64,000 bases of DNA from Kumtagia ephedrae (GCF_003012745.1 NZ_PXYK01000023.1:31039-95038), one strand, 5' to 3'. Counted from the first letter of the stretch, positions 10,301-21,351 are shown. Translations and numbers: made by a program. Notes: generated by a model not told the origin, from the letters alone.

Positions 10301-10642
10301 CGCTGATGTTAGACGTAGAACTCAGGCTCCCCGGCTCCCAAAGCTGACGTTCTGCCTGTTAGTCCTCAAGGCGTTGTACAAAGGCAGGCAGTACGCGGGT
10401 AGTATGTGCAAGCCGACGCGCAGCACTAGCTCAATGCCCTGGATTTGATGGGTGAGTTCCCACAGGCGCTATTTCAAATCCCACGTCAAACCCGCTACCC
10501 CTCGCGCAATGCCAGAGTCTCCCGCCTAATCCCGGCTTGCTAGGAACAATTTCGGCCAACGACAGATAATTATGGACGGTACAGCGTTCCGCGCCCAATC
10601 CAACGAGAAGTTGGGGGCGGACGCTATTCGGCTCCAAGGCAA
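10301..10642. other. Intergenic, nothing recognised
   Basis: About 340 bases between the insertion sequence and the first DUF982 gene. A 68-codon frame on the minus strand (10431-10637) has no ribosome binding site or recognisable features and is not called. Confidence 0.45.
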
Positions 10643-10945
10643 TCAGGCGGGGACTCCTTCTTCGTGACCAACTGGTGATGTCGCCAGAAGCAAAGGGGCG
10701 TCCACCACCGCAAGGATGTTCGCGGACTTGGCGAAACCGACAAACGCCTGAAATGCCGCTTCTATCGGATACTCGCTCGCATATGCCTTCTGACAGGCGC
10801 GTAGTGCGGCACTATGGATGATGTCCCGAAGCTCCTCCGGCCAGTCGTGCAGGAAATCGAGCGCCTCGTTGAGGCCGGCGATTTCCTGAACGAGTCGCGG
10901 CCTGCTCTCTACAAAGATAGGGTTTTGGAAAAACCGATCCTTCAT
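10643..10945 (-). CDS. DUF982-family small protein
   Basis: A 100-residue protein preceded by GGAGG six bases before the ATG at 10945. The central pattern (a leucine-rich start, then LHDWPEELRD, an Ala-rich helix with a conserved Cys in ALRACQKA, then AAFQAFVGFAKSANIL) is that of DUF982, a family almost confined to Rhizobiales and often present as many paralogues. No function is established for it. A second DUF982 gene follows 82 bases downstream in transcription order reversed (11028-11312 lies upstream on the minus strand), so the two are probably co-transcribed. Confidence 0.75.
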   Translation of the reverse strand: MKDRFFQNPIFVESRPRLVQEIAGLNEALDFLHDWPEELRDIIHSAALRACQKAYASEYPIEAAFQAFVGFAKSANILAVVDAPLLLATSPVGHEEGVPA

Positions 10946-11027
10946 GACGTCCTCCAGGTTGAACGGATGGCCACATCAAACGCTGGCCGATGTGCGTTGC
11001 CAGCCTCGGAAATTCCGAGTGAAAACG

Positions 11028-11312
11028 TCAGACGTGGTTCGGTCGCGTTCCCAAAGTGGCAGGAGTAACGAATTCATCCTCGATGAGGATGTCCTTCCTA
11101 CGCGCGAATTCGATGAAAACGCCACGGGCGGTATCGGCCTCGACCTCACCAGCCAGTGCCGCCTTGCAGGCGCGAACCGCAGCCCGCTGCTCCGGACTAT
11201 TGCCGCCCCACTCCAACGCGAACTGGTAGGCATCCACAACGGTGTTGATCTGACGTGGGAAGCCAAGTCCGACGAAAACATGAATTGGCTTTCCAAACGG
11301 CTTCGCAAGCAT
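11028..11312 (-). CDS. DUF982-family small protein (second paralogue)
   Basis: A 94-residue protein with a strong GGAGG site before the ATG at 11312. It has the family layout: beta-strand start (PIHVFVGLGFPRQI), a segment ending in EW, an Ala/Cys helix (AAVRACKAALAG) and the closing ARGVFIEFARRKDIL. It shares this layout but little identity with the neighbour at 10643-10945, so duplication is old. Function unknown. Confidence 0.75.
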   Translation of the reverse strand: MLAKPFGKPIHVFVGLGFPRQINTVVDAYQFALEWGGNSPEQRAAVRACKAALAGEVEADTARGVFIEFARRKDILIEDEFVTPATLGTRPNHV

Positions 11313-11480
11313 CTTGACCTCCTAACTTCTTGGCCGGGCATTATGCCGGGCGAGGGTTGTGACGGACGCCGCTGGGTAGCGGCGCGTAGAAAATTTGCGA
11401 CTCCGTTTTCGGTTTTCAAGAGGTCCGGAGAGATTTGCTTTGAGCTGCTGCTGCCGTCGGAGGCCGGAGGACCGATGACC

Positions 11481-11687
11481 CTATTCCTTGCTTTGTCGGG
11501 GGCCGGATAGCCGTCCGTCGGGACGTGTGCCGAGATTGAGGCGAAGGCGTTCTCGCCAAGCGTGGTCTCGGGCAGCCTCTTCCTCCTCGAAGACCTTTTC
11601 GACGACCTTCCCCTGCTCAATTACTCTAACGGCCCATCGCCCTCCGATCTCCTCGACCAAAACCCCGTCTGGCATCGGCTCATCCAT
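11481..11687 (-). CDS. Small conserved hypothetical protein
   Basis: A frame of 68 codons from the ATG at 11687; a longer version begins at a TTG at 11741. The core, GGRWAVRVIEQGKVVEKVF followed by a Glu/Ala helix and RLRLNL, has the look of a real folded domain (beta-sheet then amphipathic helix) and I recall similar short rhizobial proteins without known function. It lies on the same strand as the DUF982 genes, with a 168-base gap. Start position is uncertain. Confidence 0.5.
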   Translation of the reverse strand: MDEPMPDGVLVEEIGGRWAVRVIEQGKVVEKVFEEEEAARDHAWRERLRLNLGTRPDGRLSGPRQSKE

Positions 11688-11774
11688 CGATCTCTCGTCC
11701 CCAGCAAACCACTCGCCCACGGCCGGCGGGCTCTCCGGCAATCGTCAGCATCAGCGCAGTTACATGATCTACAA

Positions 11775-12482
11775 CTAAGCTTTGGACGCGCGTAGTATTT
11801 CGTACCCTGATGCGCCAAGAAGCATGATCCCTGCTGCTATTAGCAGACCACCGCCGAGCTGCTCGTACAGTAGGACGCCAGCCAGGCCGCCGACAACAAA
11901 GGACGCAATGCCGACGCCGTGAAGTCGCAGCCTCGCGCCGACACCCTTTTGTTCGGGATTGTCACGACCGGCAGGTCTCCGCAGCAGAGCAAGGCCGATG
12001 CCGATATCGGTCGCCATTCCGGAAACGTGGGTTGTCCGGACGCGAGCGTTGGAAATTCGGGTTGTGGTCGCGTTCTGCAACCCCATCAGGAAACTCAGAG
12101 CCAGAAAAAGGCAGTAGTCGTCCCAACCGGAGGGCAGCAGGAAAGCGACTGCGCCCAACAACGCGATAGCCAGTCCCTCTGCGGCGATCACGTAGGCATA
12201 GATGGCGCGGACGCCCCGAGACCTTCCGCTTTCAATCCAGTTCGTTGCGGTAAAGGCGCCACCGACGAAAGCCAGTATGACCACCCCGAACATCATTGCC
12301 GAGCTGAACCGACCCATTGCCAGCATGTCGGAGAGCAACGAGGCGTTTCCGGTCATGTTGGCCGAGAAGAAGCCGAGTGCATGAAACCCGGCTGAGTTCA
12401 ACGCGCCCGCCACTCCCGAGAGGATGGCAGCCAATCCCATGTCGATGGCGATGTTTCGCTCGTCGCCCTCGCGTACAAGCAT
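11775..12482 (-). CDS. YoaK-family (DUF1275) membrane protein
   Basis: From the ATG at 12482 the protein has 235 residues with about six membrane segments. The motifs GVAGALNSAGFHALGFFSANMTGN and FLMGLQNATTTRISN...RTTHVSGMATDIG are the two signature regions of DUF1275 (described here by their key parts). Some family members have been linked to transport but the substrate is not established. A longer frame reaches 12650, but the extra 56 residues are not hydrophobic and look unlike the family, so the internal ATG was preferred; its ribosome binding site is weak. Confidence 0.8.
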   Translation of the reverse strand: MLVREGDERNIAIDMGLAAILSGVAGALNSAGFHALGFFSANMTGNASLLSDMLAMGRFSSAMMFGVVILAFVGGAFTATNWIESGRSRGVRAIYAYVIAAEGLAIALLGAVAFLLPSGWDDYCLFLALSFLMGLQNATTTRISNARVRTTHVSGMATDIGIGLALLRRPAGRDNPEQKGVGARLRLHGVGIASFVVGGLAGVLLYEQLGGGLLIAAGIMLLGASGYEILRASKA

Positions 12483-12901
12483 TCTGAAGGTCCCGATCTG
12501 GTAAAGACGAAGCCGGTGAGAGTCCTCTTCATCACACACAGAAAACTCGATGCCAAGCAAGCCGCCGTCCATCGCCCGGTCGGCTCGGGCATGCGTGAGA
12601 GCGGCGGCACTCGGCATCGGGCAGCTCGTGCCGCTCCGCCTGGCCCCCACCTCGATCAGCTGACGCGGCAGGGCTATCCGCTCCTTCTCGGACGTGGCGT
12701 TTCCGCCATGCGGATGTCGCGAACCTTCTTCGCGCTAGAGCAAGGCAGCATCCTCGGCAAGCCGGATTGCGTGTCGATTCGCACCGGAACGCTCGGCATT
12801 CTCGCCAACAGAGGGCGCCGACGTCGCAACCTTCGAGCCCGGCGGCGCCGCGCCGACGCGGCACACACATGCTGCGCATGATCGGTGATACGGTTTATGG
12901 C
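12483..12901. other. Intergenic, no gene supported
   Basis: About 420 bases between the YoaK-family start and the 3' end of the hybrid kinase. Overlapping frames on both strands are Arg/Ala-rich translations of GC-rich DNA without motifs. It may hold relics, but none could be identified. Confidence 0.4.
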
Positions 12902-14821
12902 CTAAACAGCGCTGCTAAAAGAAGCTATCGCGCTTGCCAGCTCGTGTTCTGTGAACGGCTTGTTGAGAATCTTCATCTCCCGAGCGCCCGGCAGTTCAGC
13001 ATAGCCTGTCGCTATAATGACGGGAACATTCGGCCACTTGTCCTTGATTGCATCGAACAGCTGCAGGCCGGTCATCTTCGGCATTGCGTGGTCGGTAATG
13101 ACGAGATCAAACGGCTGCTCTTCTAGCAGGTCAAGCGCTGCGGCCGCCGAATGCGCCTCCGCGACGGTATGCCCGAGTTCCTCAAGCATCGCAGCTGTAT
13201 TCAAGAGCACCAGGGCATCGTCATCCACCGCCAGAATTCGTAGGGGTGCCGCGTCAATCGTCTCCTCCGTGAGAATGATCTGCTCGCGTGCAAGATCCGA
13301 TGCGGCTGCCGCCACCGGCAGCCATAATTCAGCAGTCGTCCCTTCTCCCTTGCGGCTCTTGAGGACCAGACGTCCGCCTATCTGTTCCATCATGCCATGC
13401 ACCATCGACAGACCAAGGCCGGTGCCCTTGCCAACGCCTTTGGTAGTGAAAAACGGCTCGGTCGCGCGGGCAAGCGTTTCCTCGTCCATTCCCTGGCCGC
13501 TGTCGGCAATCGAAAGGCAGACATAGTGGCCTGGTGCCAAGCCAGCTTTATGACTTTGGTTGATGTGTTCTTCCCGGGCTGAGATCAAGATCGTCCCACC
13601 GTCGGTCATGGCGTCCCTGGCGTTGACGCACAGATTAAGCAGTGCGAGTTCAATCTGACTCTCATCCGCCATGACCTGGTTGAGCGAAAGCGGAAACTTG
13701 GTCTCTATAATAGCCCGGGAACCCAGCGATCGCTCCAACAACTCCTGCATTCCCATTATCAGCTCAACAAGATCGATAGGTTTCGGATCGAGTTGCTGCC
13801 GCCGGGCAAAAGCCAACATGCGCTGAGTCAACGACGCGCCCCGTTGAGCACCGAGCACGGCATTATCGAGAAGGCGCAACATCTGAGGATCGTCGGGCAG
13901 CCGTTTGCGAAGCAACTCGAGGCTACCCAGAACGGCCATCAACAGATTGTTGAAGTCGTGCGCGACGCCGCCCGTTAGCTTGCCGATGGCGTCCATCTTT
14001 TGCGAATGAAAAAGCGCTTCACGTGCCTGATCCAGCGACTCTTGTACCTTCTTGCGTTCGGTGATGTCGCGGGTGATCTTCGCAAAACCCAGAAGGGTGC
14101 CGTCCTCGCCCCGAATAGCGTCGATGACCACGTGAGACCAGAAGCGGGTGCCGTCCTTGCGCACTCGCCAGCCTTCCCGTTCGACCCGCCCCTCACGAGC
14201 AGCGGTTTCCAGCGCAGTTTGCGGACTGCCACGCTCGCGATCTTCAGGCGTATAAAACTGCGAAAAGTGCTGGCCGATTATCTCATCTGCCGAATAGCCC
14301 TTGATGTGTTCTGCGCCCGAATTCCAACTCGTGATCGTCCCGTCAGGGTCGAGCAGGTAGATCGCATAATCCGTCACACCCTGAACCAGGCGTTGAAACT
14401 GCTCCTGGCTTTTGCGAAGTTCGTCCTCCGCCTTCTTTCGCTCGGTAAGATCGCGGGTGATTTTGGCGTAGCCGGTCAATTTACCGCTGGGGTCGCGTAT
14501 CGGATCGATGACAACATGAGCCCAGAAACGAGTTCCATCGCGGCGAATCCGCCAGCCTTCGCTCTCAAATTTGCCCTCGCGTTCTGAAATTTCCAAAGCG
14601 CGGGCGGGAAGACCGTTTTTCCGATCCTCATCCGTGTAGAAGCGTGAGAAATGCTGTCCGATGATCTCGCCGGAGGAATAGCCTTTGAACCGCTCGGCTC
14701 CTGCGTTCCAACTGGTCACGGTCCCCGACGGATCCAGCATATAGATTGCGTAGTCGGTGACGGCCTGGACGAGAACACGATACCGATCCTCGTTGCCCGT
14801 ACTGTCGTTTCTTTGAATCAT
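12902..14821 (-). CDS. PAS-PAS hybrid histidine kinase with receiver domain
   Basis: About 639 residues, no membrane segment, so a cytoplasmic sensor. Two near-identical PAS/PAC repeats (each with TDYAIYxLDPxGTxTSWNxGAE and ending KITRDxTERKK) suggest a recent internal duplication and haem, flavin or small-ligand sensing. A HisKA domain follows with HDFNNLL (His near residue 288), then an HATPase domain (NLCVNARDAM, DSGQGM, GTGLGLS), and a C-terminal receiver with phospho-acceptor Asp in LVITDHAMPKM (near residue 577). This architecture performs internal phosphotransfer and often feeds general stress signalling in alphaproteobacteria. The start is ATG 14821 or the ATG 12 bases upstream at 14833; a purine-rich GGGGGA lies directly before the former. 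Confidence 0.9.
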   Translation of the reverse strand: MIQRNDSTGNEDRYRVLVQAVTDYAIYMLDPSGTVTSWNAGAERFKGYSSGEIIGQHFSRFYTDEDRKNGLPARALEISEREGKFESEGWRIRRDGTRFWAHVVIDPIRDPSGKLTGYAKITRDLTERKKAEDELRKSQEQFQRLVQGVTDYAIYLLDPDGTITSWNSGAEHIKGYSADEIIGQHFSQFYTPEDRERGSPQTALETAAREGRVEREGWRVRKDGTRFWSHVVIDAIRGEDGTLLGFAKITRDITERKKVQESLDQAREALFHSQKMDAIGKLTGGVAHDFNNLLMAVLGSLELLRKRLPDDPQMLRLLDNAVLGAQRGASLTQRMLAFARRQQLDPKPIDLVELIMGMQELLERSLGSRAIIETKFPLSLNQVMADESQIELALLNLCVNARDAMTDGGTILISAREEHINQSHKAGLAPGHYVCLSIADSGQGMDEETLARATEPFFTTKGVGKGTGLGLSMVHGMMEQIGGRLVLKSRKGEGTTAELWLPVAAAASDLAREQIILTEETIDAAPLRILAVDDDALVLLNTAAMLEELGHTVAEAHSAAAALDLLEEQPFDLVITDHAMPKMTGLQLFDAIKDKWPNVPVIIATGYAELPGAREMKILNKPFTEHELASAIASFSSAV

Positions 14822-15142
14822 TCCCCCGCCCATCAACTTTGGCTAACTCTACGAAATGCCATCGCGCGGCGTTGGTTCCGGGCGATGTTGCGAGACCAAG
14901 GTGAAACGATCGAAAAGGGATAGATATTGTGCTCGCGCAGGTGACCCGCCGACGGTTGCGTACCGCATTCAAAGGTGTGCGAGCCGTTTGCTTGCCTAGC
15001 GTGAGCGTCGCGATTACAGCTAGCTCGGAGAAGTGAAGCGCTTCCGCCAAACGGTCAGCAGGACTGCCGGTTGTCATCTTTCGAACGCATTTAATACCCG
15101 ACCATGGGATACGATCCCCAAGTTGGTGGACACGAGGCGGAC
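14822..15142. other. Divergent promoter region between the hybrid kinase and kaiC-like gene
   Basis: About 320 bases separate the two divergent genes. No operator with clear symmetry was found. The frame beginning at 15104 overlaps this stretch but the better ribosome binding site belongs to the ATG at 15143. Confidence 0.45.
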
Positions 15143-16582
15143 ATGGCAGAGCGAAAGAAACAGCCCGTTGTAAGTTCCGGCATTGCCGGTTTGGACGAAA
15201 TTCTTCGCGGCGGACTGCCAGCGTCGAATTTTTACATCGTGCAGGGCGATCCAGGGGCAGGCAAGACGACGGCGGCTTTGCAATTTCTGCGCGCTGGGGT
15301 GGCAGCCGGCGAACGCTGCATCTATGTCAGTCTTTCGCAAACCGCATCCGAACTTCAGGCGATCGCGTCTTCACACGGTTGGACGCTCGAAGGAATTCGC
15401 GTCGAAGAACTGTCAGCTTCCGATACCCTAAGTGGCGCTGCCGATCAGAGCATTTTTCAGACGTCCGATCTTCGACTGGACGAAACGCGCAAGGCGATCG
15501 AACGCGCCATCGATGAACACAAACCACATCGGCTAGTTTACGACTCTCTTCTTGAAATCCGACTGATCACCGGCGACACGCCGAGGTTTCGCCGCGAACT
15601 GATCGGCTTCAAGGCTTTCCTCGCCAGGCGGGGAATCGTGGCGGTTCTGCTCGATACGCAAACCAGTGGGGGCGACCACAACGGCGAGGAGATCGAGGGG
15701 ATCGCGCACGGCGTCATCCGGTTGGATAAATCGCTCGAGGACTATGGCGCCATACGTCGGCGCATCGAAGTCAGCAAGATGCGGGGCGTGCCGTTTGCCG
15801 ACGGTTATCATGACATGGCGATCCGCGAGGGCGAAGGCATCGTCGTGTTCCCGAGGATTGTGCCCGGTTCGCCCACCGAAGTTGCCAAGCCGCAACTGAT
15901 CAAATCCGGGGTCGAGGCCCTCGACGAGATGTTCGGGGGCGGTCAGGAATCAGGAACGATCACGCTCGTGATTGGCCAGTCGGGGACTGGCAAGTCAACG
16001 ATGTCGTCACTTTATGCGACAGCTGCTCTCCAGCGAGGCGAGAGCGTTGCGCTCTTTCTGTTTGAGGAGCGGCTGGAGACGTTCTTTCGCCGGTCCGAGG
16101 GCTTGGGGATGGATCTTCGGCAATTTTATAAGGATGGCCAGCTCATCATCTATGATTTCAGCCCGAACGAGATTTCTCCGGGCGAGTTCGGCCAGATCGT
16201 GCAGCAGGTGGTCAGTCGCAACAATACGCGCGTTGTGGTGATCGACAGCTTCACCGGCTATCTGAATTCGCTTCCCCACCGCGAAAAAGCGGTTCTCGAC
16301 ATCCAGTCTCTCCTCAAGCATCTCGCGCGTGCGGACGTACTGACCATGCTCATTGTCGCTCAGCATGGATTGCTCGGACAGAATGTCGGGATCGACGTAG
16401 ATGTCAGCTTTCTGGGCGACACGGTGCTTCTCCTTCGTATGGCCGAACATGAAGGTAAGCTGAGACGCAACATCACGGTTGTCAAAAAGCGCCATGGTCC
16501 CCACGACCTCGATGTCCGGGAACTCTTCATCGCGAGTTCCGGTGTTTCGGTCGTTGCCTACAATCCCTTGCCTGAGACGTGA
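15143..16582 (+). CDS. KaiC-like double RecA-domain ATPase
   Basis: 479 residues from the ATG at 15143, which has GAGG six bases upstream; an alternative ATG lies at 15104. Two tandem KaiC domains are plain: the first with Walker A GDPGAGKTT, the second with GQSGTGKST and the C-terminal KKRHGPHD signature. KaiC is a RecA-superfamily ATPase, the clock core in cyanobacteria; in non-photosynthetic alphaproteobacteria its role is unsettled and has been linked to stress responses. No kaiA or kaiB is nearby. The downstream kinase gene starts inside its stop codon, so the two proteins are almost certainly made together and may act as one signalling unit. Confidence 0.88.
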   Translation: MAERKKQPVVSSGIAGLDEILRGGLPASNFYIVQGDPGAGKTTAALQFLRAGVAAGERCIYVSLSQTASELQAIASSHGWTLEGIRVEELSASDTLSGAADQSIFQTSDLRLDETRKAIERAIDEHKPHRLVYDSLLEIRLITGDTPRFRRELIGFKAFLARRGIVAVLLDTQTSGGDHNGEEIEGIAHGVIRLDKSLEDYGAIRRRIEVSKMRGVPFADGYHDMAIREGEGIVVFPRIVPGSPTEVAKPQLIKSGVEALDEMFGGGQESGTITLVIGQSGTGKSTMSSLYATAALQRGESVALFLFEERLETFFRRSEGLGMDLRQFYKDGQLIIYDFSPNEISPGEFGQIVQQVVSRNNTRVVVIDSFTGYLNSLPHREKAVLDIQSLLKHLARADVLTMLIVAQHGLLGQNVGIDVDVSFLGDTVLLLRMAEHEGKLRRNITVVKKRHGPHDLDVRELFIASSGVSVVAYNPLPET

Positions 16583-17646
16583 ACGACGTCGAGCATAACG
16601 GCTTGGGAACACTCGATTGGGTGCTCATTTTAGCACCCTACCGCAAGGACGCCTCCTACACGGCCTCCCTGCTGCAAGAGCGCGGCATCCGGGCTCAAGC
16701 GGCCAACACCGCAGATTTGGGGAAGCTGCTGACAGAAGCTCCCGGGGTGCTTGTCGTGACGCATGAAGCACTTAATCCGGAGGCTATCGCCACCATCGCC
16801 AAGTATTTGCAAGGCCAGCCGAACTGGTCGGAGATTCCTATCATAGTCCTGCTGGACCGACGCGCACGCCAGTCGGGCATCCAGGCGGCCCTGAGTGCAG
16901 CCTGGCCAGGTTCACGCCAGATATTTTATCAACGTCCCGTGGCGGCATTGGAACTGATAAGCGGCGTCCAGTCCGCCCTCCTTACCAGAGCTCGCCAGCG
17001 GGATGTGCGTGATTACCTTGAACGCGAGACGGAGCTACGGCGCGAGCTAAATCATCGGGTGAAGAACATCCTCGCAAGTGTCGTATCCATCTTCGAAATG
17101 ACACGGCGCGGCGCAACCTCGGCGGATGGCCTCGCAGAGGACTTCAAGGGGCGATTGAGGGCTCTGTCGAATGTCCATTCCGCAGTCTTTGCCGCAGGAG
17201 GTGAGACGGTGCCTCTGAGGGATGTCGCGCACTCGATTCTCGCGCCCTACGGCTCAGACCGCCAAAGTGGCGTCGTCGTCGAGGGACCTGAGGTCGTGCT
17301 TTCGCGCGACGCCGGCACTGCCCTTGCCCTCTGTCTTCACGAACTTGCGACCAATGCTATCAAGTATGGTGGCCTATCCAAGCCCGAAGGCAGAATACGG
17401 TTGGACTGGGAGATCGCCTCGGACTCGGAGCCAACGCTGACGTTGAGGTGGATAGAATCGGGGGGACCGCCGGTCGTTGAGCCTTCCCGGGCAGGATATG
17501 GAACACGGTATATTCGTGCCGCGCTGACCGATCTGTTTGGAGAGCCTCCCGATCTTATCTTCGCTCCGGACGGTCTGCGATTCTCAATCCGCGGCCTGCT
17601 TTCCCGTCTCGCTCCGGCATCACTTCCATCACCCCCGACCACATAA
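16579..17646 (+). CDS. HWE/HisKA_2-type histidine kinase with N-terminal pseudo-receiver, coupled to KaiC
   Basis: The GTG at 16579 overlaps the kaiC-like stop by four bases (GTGA), a typical translational coupling. Residues 1-135 resemble a response-regulator fold (VLILAPYRKDASY, later IIVLLDRRA) but lack a clear phospho-acceptor Asp at the expected place. A short helix leads to a HisKA_2/HWE dimerisation box ELNHRVKNILASV, and the ATPase domain has LHELATNAIKYG and GGPPV...GYGTRYI in place of classical G boxes. Soluble protein, 355 residues. Context suggests that it transmits the state of the KaiC-like partner; that is inference. Confidence 0.87.
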   Translation: MNDVEHNGLGTLDWVLILAPYRKDASYTASLLQERGIRAQAANTADLGKLLTEAPGVLVVTHEALNPEAIATIAKYLQGQPNWSEIPIIVLLDRRARQSGIQAALSAAWPGSRQIFYQRPVAALELISGVQSALLTRARQRDVRDYLERETELRRELNHRVKNILASVVSIFEMTRRGATSADGLAEDFKGRLRALSNVHSAVFAAGGETVPLRDVAHSILAPYGSDRQSGVVVEGPEVVLSRDAGTALALCLHELATNAIKYGGLSKPEGRIRLDWEIASDSEPTLTLRWIESGGPPVVEPSRAGYGTRYIRAALTDLFGEPPDLIFAPDGLRFSIRGLLSRLAPASLPSPPTT

Positions 17647-17927
17647 TGTTAGCCAGGATTGGCGAAAACCAACCCCCGCCAGCTACGCTCGGATCGATCG
17701 AAGGCCAGAGTTCCCTGAGGTGGTGTAGCTCGGCGGCCGCGCAGCCGCTCGCGAGCGCGCACTCAATTTCGCTGGCGGGGGCGGGTTCATCGATGTCCGC
17801 CGGGTAGGCCCTGGTTGTCCAAGTCCAATCTGGTGCGAGGAATGATCCAAGACATCACGGTCATGCTGGCCTTTCACAAGAGCAGACCTTGTCGTCACCT
17901 CAAACGGAATCGCCAGCCTGAGGAAGC

Positions 17928-18250
17928 GATACGCTGCATGGCGGCGCCGGCAGGGATACGTTCGTGTTCGCCTCGGTGCTGGGCGCCTCGAATGTCGACC
18001 GGATCACCGACTTCAATGCTGCTGACGACCGCTTTCGCTTGTCCGACGCCATCTTCACGGCGCTGACCCCGGGCATCCTTGCGGCTGCAGCTTTCGACCG
18101 GGCTCGCGCAGGACACAACCGACCGCATCATCTACGAGTCTGACACTGGGGAACTCTATTACGATGGCAATGGCAATGCGGCCGGGGGTGGCGTCCTGTC
18201 CGCCAAGGCCACCGTCGGTGTGGCACTGAACAATGTGGATTTCTCGGTGC
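17928..18250 (+). pseudogene. Relic of an RTX protein C-terminal module
   Basis: Starting at 17928 one frame reads DTLHGGAGRDTFVF...NVDRITDFNAADD and a second frame, from about 18092, reads TGLAQDTTDRIIYESDTGE and ends near NNVDFSV. These are the successive halves of the C-terminal module found at the ends of the three intact RTX genes in this window (closest to 29172-30443, which has TGLAQDTSDRIIYETDTGE). About a dozen bases are missing at the junction near 18090, which also shifts the frame. No upstream RTX repeats remain, so only the secretion-signal end survived. It is in the opposite orientation to the intact copies. Confidence 0.85.
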
Positions 18251-18870
18251 GTGAGCCCGCTCATTCGGTGCAGCTTCACACCGGAAGGCCAAATATCGCC
18301 TCGCGTTTCAGCGGATCAAGGCCTGCCGGTTCGCGCTGCAAGGATGCACTGGTGCTCAGTGCCTGATTGGACCGCTTGGCAGGGAGCGATGCAACGGGAG
18401 GCGCGCAGCGAGCCTCCCTTGCCGAGATGGTTTTGTCCTACAAAACACAGCTGGCCCTCCGACGGTTCATCGCACAGCTGGCGCGTATGGTGCCCCCTCA
18501 CTGGGCTCAAAATTCGTGTTTGCCCAAGCAGATCCCGCCTGCTGTTTATCTGACGCTAGCAAGGTGAGCGTCAGCCTTCGCGGAAATAGGGATCGAAAAG
18601 TGGATTGGTCTCATCCGGCGCTTGTGACGTCACGGCGATGTTGACCACGGCCGGCGTGGGAGCGTGCTTCGATGGCCAGCGGCGAAGCCCGTCTGCGTGG
18701 TCACGGGCGCGACACCGCAACCCGGATAGGAAAGAACGATGGCGGCGACCAGGGGGGCGAAAATCGGTTCACCCGCTTTGGCGAGCAAACGGTCATCGTC
18801 GAACTCCCGAAACGTCTCTTCTCCCTTCTTCCGAGAGGCGGCCATCGGGTCGGCCGCCTCTCGGGCCTGT
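18251..18870. other. Long intergenic stretch, nothing recognised
   Basis: About 620 bases. Several Arg/Pro/Ser-rich frames exist on both strands but none has a ribosome binding site plus recognisable sequence. It probably contains eroded genes. Confidence 0.4.
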
Positions 18871-19098
18871 TCACGCTTTGCGGTCTGCCGAAGGTCCTGC
18901 CGAACTGACGTGCTGTGCGGCAAGAAACATCAGCGTCGATGCCGCGGTTCGCCGGTTCCAACCAGCGGACTCGGCCATGTCGAGCACGCCCTCGAGCCAC
19001 GGCCTCAGTACGTCGCGGCACTCGGTCTCGTGCCCCAGGAAGTCGTTCGGCGGACGGGTCGGCGACGCGACTGTCCCGATGCCGGACATGATGTTCAT
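18871..19098 (-). CDS. Small hypothetical protein downstream of groEL
   Basis: A 75-residue frame from the ATG at 19098 with CGAGGC upstream; a second ATG lies at 19119 without a good site. The middle (RDVLRPWLEGVLDMAESAGW...AASTLMFLAAQHV) forms two likely amphipathic helices. It follows groEL on the same strand with a 67-base gap and could be read from the heat-shock operon. No family recognised. Confidence 0.45.
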   Translation of the reverse strand: MNIMSGIGTVASPTRPPNDFLGHETECRDVLRPWLEGVLDMAESAGWNRRTAASTLMFLAAQHVSSAGPSADRKA

Positions 19099-19165
19099 GT
19101 CAGCCTCGAAGCTCTCCATGGACGCCAGCGTCTCTCAAAGAGGCGCCGGGCGATCTCGGCTTGCC

Positions 19166-20806
<1,641 letters not shown>

Positions 20807-20851
20807 TCAAATCTAGGCAGCTTTCGTTGACTGGTTCTTCGTGGCCCGTTT

Positions 20852-21166
20852 TCACGCGGCCTTCTTGAACGCGACGCTCTGGTCGATCACGCCCATCACA
20901 TCGCTTTCCTTCATGATGAGCAGGTCCTCGCCGTTCAGCTTGATCTCGGTGCCGGACCATTTGCCGAACAGAATGCGGTCGCCGACCTTCACGTCGAGTT
21001 CGACCAGCTTGCCGCTCTCGTCACGCGCGCCGCGACCGACGGCGATGACCTCACCCTCCTGCGGCTTCTCCTTCGCGGTGTCGGGGATGATGATGCCGCC
21101 GGCCGTCTTTTCGTCGGCTTCGATGCGGCGGACCAAGATACGGTCATGCAATGGACGGAACGCCAT
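20852..21166 (-). CDS. groES: Co-chaperonin GroES (Hsp10)
   Basis: 104 residues from the ATG at 21166, which has AAGGAG in front; the longer frame from 21223 lacks family similarity in its first 19 codons. Sequence [14 protein letters not shown], the mobile-loop region around [17 protein letters not shown], and the closing GVID are typical. It caps GroEL rings. First gene of the groESL operon. Confidence 0.98.
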   Translation of the reverse strand: MAFRPLHDRILVRRIEADEKTAGGIIIPDTAKEKPQEGEVIAVGRGARDESGKLVELDVKVGDRILFGKWSGTEIKLNGEDLLIMKESDVMGVIDQSVAFKKAA

Positions 21167-21277
21167 GTCGTTCTCCTTCAAGGACAAACAGCTTTTTAAG
21201 ATTCCTCCACACCGGACCGGCAATATCGGGCCGATGCGGGCCGCGGCGACCCTTCATCAGGCATCGCGCGCAAATCG

Positions 21278-21306
21278 ACCTAGTTGTGCGTTTTTCGAGT
21301 TTCAAG
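21278..21306 (-). promoter_or_regulatory. Possible heat-shock sigma factor promoter for groESL
   Basis: On the minus strand CTTGAAA (ending at 21300) is followed about 16 bases later by CTAGGT. CTTGAA is the usual -35 of alphaproteobacterial RpoH promoters; the -10 match is poor. It lies between the CIRCE element and groES. Weak call. Confidence 0.3.
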
Positions 21307-21324
21307 AGCTGGCGCGCAATTTTT

Positions 21325-21351
21325 TTGGCACTCGCACCTATAGAGTGCTAG
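21325..21351 (-). promoter_or_regulatory. CIRCE operator (HrcA binding site) upstream of groESL
   Basis: TTGGCACTC, nine bases, then GAGTGCTAG. This matches the CIRCE pattern TTAGCACTC-N9-GAGTGCTAA at 16 of 18 arm positions, with the two changes preserving a G/C-type symmetric pair. It is about 160 bases upstream of the groES start. HrcA would repress the operon until heat shock titrates it away. Confidence 0.9.

Noticed and set aside
10976..11620. 214-codon minus-strand frame overlapping a DUF982 gene
   Set aside because: Arg/Ser-rich and without a ribosome binding site; the DUF982 frame has a strong GGAGG and family motifs.
12516..12881. 121-codon plus-strand frame and overlapping minus-strand frames
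   Set aside because: Arg-rich translation ending in a run of Arg codons; neither strand shows a family.
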